DNA of 64,000 nucleotides from Entonaema liquescens (Eukaryota > Ascomycota > Sordariomycetes > Xylariales > Xylariaceae). Of the stretch, positions 59,925 to 64,000 are shown in pieces; the stretch's first letter is position 1; every line of letters starts with the position of its first letter. The notes under the pieces were generated by a model. It saw only the letters and a list, made by a program, of their open reading frames with translations, searched no databases and was not told the DNA's origin. The DNA is taken from NCBI GenBank assembly GCA_902805475.1, contig CADCSX010000002.1, positions 2,356,001 to 2,420,000 on the forward strand, in the 5' to 3' direction. The position numbers and the translations under genes were made by a program.

Positions 59925-62184
59925 TGCTTGGCTGTTTGGAATTACCAGTATCTTCTTTGAGCTTTCATAACGGGGGAGGATCCAGAGGTGTTAGTTAGTT
60001 AATATGGGAAAGTGAGAGTGTAGAAGTGTAGACGAGTAGTGAGTGACGAGCCTAGCTGCATATTATTCCTTCTCGAAGAATGCCTATCTCACAAGCTAAC
60101 ATAATACCAATTCTTACATACAGGACTGACATGCATACACGCCACTCCGCTTTTGAGTATAGTATCCGTGGATAGAGACCCAGTAGCGCTGCTTGGTTCA
60201 GACGTGGCAGCCCTATTGGTATTAGGTATGGTGAACTATTCTGCTTTTGAAACCCTTGGAGCCACCCCCGGCTTTGCTGACCGCATGTGTGTGACTTGCG
60301 GAGTTTTCTAGATAATGGGAGGTCGCCCGCTAGTGTTACCTATACATGGGTGGCTATGAATACCTAGGACAGCTTCTTCTCCCGCCGGCGTCCTAAGACC
60401 TTATTTACTTCAATTTAGATAGGATTTATGCCACAAATCCTAATATTCAGCCACCAGGTTTGATCGTGGGTGTGTTGTACAGATCCAAGAATTTGCTATT
60501 TTAGTCATCAACCGAAATAATGAGAAATCGAGAAATACTACTGTGTTCTGTACCCAGGCCCCCTGCTCGATGGGAATGGGGGGTAGCATGGCGGTGCAGC
60601 TCACGAAGTTACAACGCTCGCCGCGAACATTTTCTCGTGGCGTCATCACAAAATATGGGGGAAATCATGATTCCATAAGTAAGATAGAGAAAGAATCAAA
60701 TCTACATGGGGATCTCTACGAGGGCTTCCCTGAGCCAATCAACCCGTTTCCACTATCGTCAGTCCACAATTGCCCGCGGACGAATCCATTGCGGCCGGCA
60801 CGCCAAGACCAAAAAAAAATAAAATATGAGATGATATTTAAGCTTCTAGAAAATCAAGCAAACCGCCTTACCCGTGCCACTACAGCTGAACATCGCGGGG
60901 CTAGTCGGTGAGTTCTACCGCTTCGACGATGGAACCCTAGTTCATATGTGGAGAACTTAGGATGACAGATATTCTACGAGGGTCCCTGGATACCTACACG
61001 CGGTCTCCCGCCAATCAAGTCTCTCAATTCATCGCGGCGAACCCGGCTTTTAATCGTTGAGAATTCGGGCGAGAGCTGAAGCTTGGAAGCTTACTTCTAT
61101 CCACGAATAATTGACGTGATTATGTAGCCTCAGGACTCAAAACCCCCGAGGCTGGAAGTCGCTTGATTGGTAGTTCTAAGTATGGCGTTAAGAACTCAAG
61201 TTCGCACGTACGCATAATAACCATGGTGGTTCGGGTGTGTATCAGGTATTTACATATATAATGCCATCGTGAAGATATAATAGGTAAAGTGGATCTAGCT
61301 TCACACTTCCTCATAAGTTATTATAGTACTTTTATAGAGGTTTCCGTTGCTTGGAAAATGTCAACAAACAAAACCAAGTTGAAGAATTACCAACTGATTA
61401 GTTATGCTATATCCTGTGATTATTGTGCTACGTTTATACTACCATTTATATCTTTATCCATCGGCGAGTCCACATATGCCATAGCAACTATTGTATTATC
61501 AAGGCCCATTAGTTGGATTAGGTACCTAAAAATATTATATTTATAAGTCTGGACCCGAACGAAATCGCATGCATCTCATGTTGTATACTGGCAGAGAAAT
61601 GAGACGTACGTTAAGCTGTACACTTCGGGTTAAAGAAATATATCCAGTCTCGATTAGTTGCAAGGTGGAAAACGAGACTTATTCTAAACAGCTAAAGGAG
61701 GTAAGAATGTCTTCATATATGTCCCAAGGCCAGTCAAGTTAAACTGATTTCTATTATAACCTATCATAGCCATACACCGCCCACGTTAACTTTTTGAACA
61801 GTAGTAAAGTTACTTATATAAAACTTTAGCATCAAAGCAGCGCTAGTCACGGCACAGAAGAAGAGAAGGGGCCTGAAAAATATAGGAAAAGTTTCCGGTA
61901 TTGTATAGTTGTGCCTATTCCCTCAATTAGGAGAGGTTGTATTGGTTCTAGTCTGGGTGGCTTGCTGGCGCAGCAGCTGGAGAGATTTTTGCCAACTCAG
62001 TCGCGTGCGGCTGAGTCCTGATACCACCCTAGTAGTGCACAGATATCTTATTTCAATTTGATAATAGCATCTTCATTTCAACATTACCAAACCCACAGGC
62101 CGCCCATCGTTCACACCCGGCGTATTTCAATCACATAACCTTACGGGATCCAGAGTCAATCTCTCCTAATAAATATCATCAAGC
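59925..62184. other. Intergenic, no gene recognised
   Basis: About 2.3 kb. The frame at 60543-60911 (122 codons, +) has no motifs or splice partners and contains an A run. A TAGGTACCTA word lies at 61518-61527. The last 100 bases before 62185 are probably the leader of the next gene. Confidence 0.5.
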
Positions 62185-63527
62185 ATGGCAACAACTTCTG
62201 GTGAGACGAAAGACATTAATACCGAGCGTATAGAACAGAGAAATCCAGGCAACCATGCTCATCGAGTGGCGGGTGAACCAGCCTCTAAGGCCTCCCTCAA
62301 ACTACGGGCGCCGACCAAGGCCATCCCCAAGAGAACGTTAAGAATGAGTTTCCGTTTCCCCACAATGAAATCAAGCTATGAGCATATCCTTGAACAAAGG
62401 AATCTGTGTGTCCGGTCCCAGTTGGGTCGTTCATCGAGAGACTTCAACATCACAGTACGGTTCCCTCGCGCAGGAATCGTTCCAGAAGCCGAATTCTCCT
62501 CAGGGTACGTTACAGATAACGCACCAATGTTTCCCTATCCTGGGGCATTTCTTAGTGCGCTTAAGGCACATAATTTACCACATCCAGGATGTATGCCGGA
62601 GCCAGAACTTGTCCATAATCCCAGCACGTCACTAGGCGAACAGGAGATTTCGATACCAGTTGGCACTTTACAGAATCAAAATGGTCAGGCGCCAATGGAC
62701 AATCACCATGCTAAAGGACAACTGGTTACTACAGCTGGCGAATTAGGGGTAAACTTCGCTGTTAACTGGTTCGACATTTTTGAACATAGCTTCGAATATC
62801 AGTTGACCACCGAGTCCGAGTATCACCTACAACCTATCTATGTGGTTATAGGGATATTTCCTCGGGGTTATGCAAACCCACAAGAGCGGGTAGTATTCGT
62901 TCCAAACCCGGAAAGACTCTTCTCAGAGCTTCGCTGGGCTACATTTCATTTGCGCGGATGGACTCGTAGCCTGTTCTCTCTCCGACACGTGAAGGAGTTT
63001 CGGTTATACAAAGTAGGCGTTTTACTCCTCAATACGGCTAGGTACCTACTTACAGAGTTGACGTAACTTATAGTGTGATGTAGAGGAAGGAACTCACGAA
63101 CATATAACCCTGGATAGCCATGGGGTGGCAGATTTAGGACTGCTTCACGATGCGTATAAAAGATGGCACACCCCCAGCACCATTGCAGCGATGTGGGCAG
63201 ATTGGATCCACAAGGTGTTAAATGACAGTTCTCACGCCGTATCTATGGGTTCATACTCGCTCGAGCTTGTTCTGGGCTGGTCAGCGAATAGAATATCGGC
63301 CGTGGTGCTGCTGCCGGTATTGCTAAGCTTAGCCATTGGCATTTGGCTGAACTCGAAGGATTGGTCCGACTTGGCCACTATACAGACCGCATGGGGAACT
63401 GCGTCTTATATCGCGACGGCAGGAGGTCGTAAGTCTTTCTTCCCATGAGCGGTAGTACTCAGAGAACTAACGCTTCATAGTAACCGCCGCCCTGTTGGGT
63501 ATTCTGAGCAGTATTGCAGACAGATAG
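62185..63527 (+). CDS. Uncharacterised fungal protein with two C-terminal membrane helices
   Basis: Three exons (62185-63012, 63074-63428, 63481-63527) join in frame to 409 residues; the donors are GTAGGC and GTAAGT. No enzyme domain is recognised. The N-terminal two thirds are hydrophilic. A conserved-looking part, NPERLFSELRWATFHLRGW followed by LRHVKEFRLYKC, precedes GVADLGLLHDAYKRWH. The C-terminus has two hydrophobic helices, ISAVVLLPVLLSLAIGIWL and TASYIATAGGLTAALLGILSSI, joined by WSDLATIQTAW. Similar C-termini occur in many fungal lineage-expanded hypothetical proteins; that recollection is unchecked. The protein is probably tail-anchored, with its bulk in the cytosol. The stop is TAG at 63525-63527. 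Exact frame closure over three exons supports a live gene. Confidence 0.8.
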
Positions 63528-64000
63528 TGATGTGTCTATAAAGAAGAGATCCCCCCTCAGGAATCTACCGATTTTTGTGAACATGCACTAGTCAATCCGA
63601 CTATATTTATCTTAAGGAGTGTACATTCGTCTATCATAGAGATGTAGGCTTTGATATTCTTGCAAGATCATTTTGGAGGTCGTTTGATAGTTACCTCTTG
63701 ATAGTTGCAAACTGTTAACTGATCCTCTCGCCTGTTATGAAAGGTTGTATGAATGTATGTATTTAGGGCAACAGTGTATTTGAAGACCTGAATATTTATA
63801 TTTCATTCGCCTCCCCTTTCTTCTTCATCCGAGTAGACGCATATTCGAGCATGTATTCAGAGCCGCCGTTGGATCATTACGGAGAATGAGGTCACTTCAT
63901 GAGATAAATAGGTTGAATATCGAAAATATCAACATTTAGTCAAATGACACACGCTTCCTGTCCCAAAATGAACACCTCAGGTCAAGACCTAACCCGGTCG
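63528..64000. other. Intergenic at the right edge, no gene recognised
   Basis: The 3' flank of the previous gene. No ORF or repeat of note is seen before the window ends. Confidence 0.5.

Overview
The window looks like nuclear DNA of a filamentous ascomycete (Pezizomycotina, probably a sordariomycete). The evidence is short introns of about 50-140 bp with GTAAGT-type donors and CTAAC-type branch sites, and families typical of these fungi: a Pth11/rhodopsin-type membrane protein, an Ure2-like GST, a CBM21 phosphatase-1 regulator, a Zn2Cys6 factor, a fungal P450, a BIM1/X325 protein and a HeLo-domain protein. Many intergenic spacers carry the TAGGTA/TACCTA palindromic words often seen in sordariomycete spacers. 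Gene identities come from reading translations and motifs; no database search was run.

Layout. Positions 1-555 hold the 3' end of a rhodopsin-domain membrane protein. Positions 556-23836 are gene-poor. They contain a 613-bp transposon-like element with perfect 66-bp inverted ends and a 9-bp target duplication (1660-2272), an isolated single-exon deaminase-fold gene (4308-5006), a four-exon GST (6767-7816) and a desert of about 16 kb with small tandem repeats. From 23837 on the region is gene-rich: CBM21/PP1 regulator (+), phosphate-type acid phosphatase (-) diverging from a Ccc1/VIT vacuolar iron transporter (+), a Gly/Pro-tailed single-pass membrane protein (-), a 1203-residue HeLo-pseudokinase-trypsin-like protein (+), a BIM1-like copper protein (-) diverging from a metalloreductase with a Met-rich N-terminus (+), a P450 with an acidic tail (+), a Zn2Cys6 regulator (+), a polyQ/PAN-domain type II membrane protein (-) and a C-terminally membrane-anchored protein of unknown function (+).

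Functional reading. The BIM1-like protein and the Met-rich metalloreductase plausibly form a divergent copper/iron acquisition pair. The acid phosphatase and iron transporter share a promoter region and may link phosphate and vacuolar iron. The HeLo-pseudokinase-protease protein looks like a cell-death or allorecognition effector with its own protease, and is the most novel architecture here. The deaminase-fold gene sits alone in accessory-type DNA.

Quality note. Three genes (CBM21 protein, acid phosphatase, PAN protein) are broken by four single-base deletions, each next to a short homopolymer run, while the other multi-exon models close exactly in frame. This pattern suggests consensus errors in the assembly, though real mutation is not excluded.
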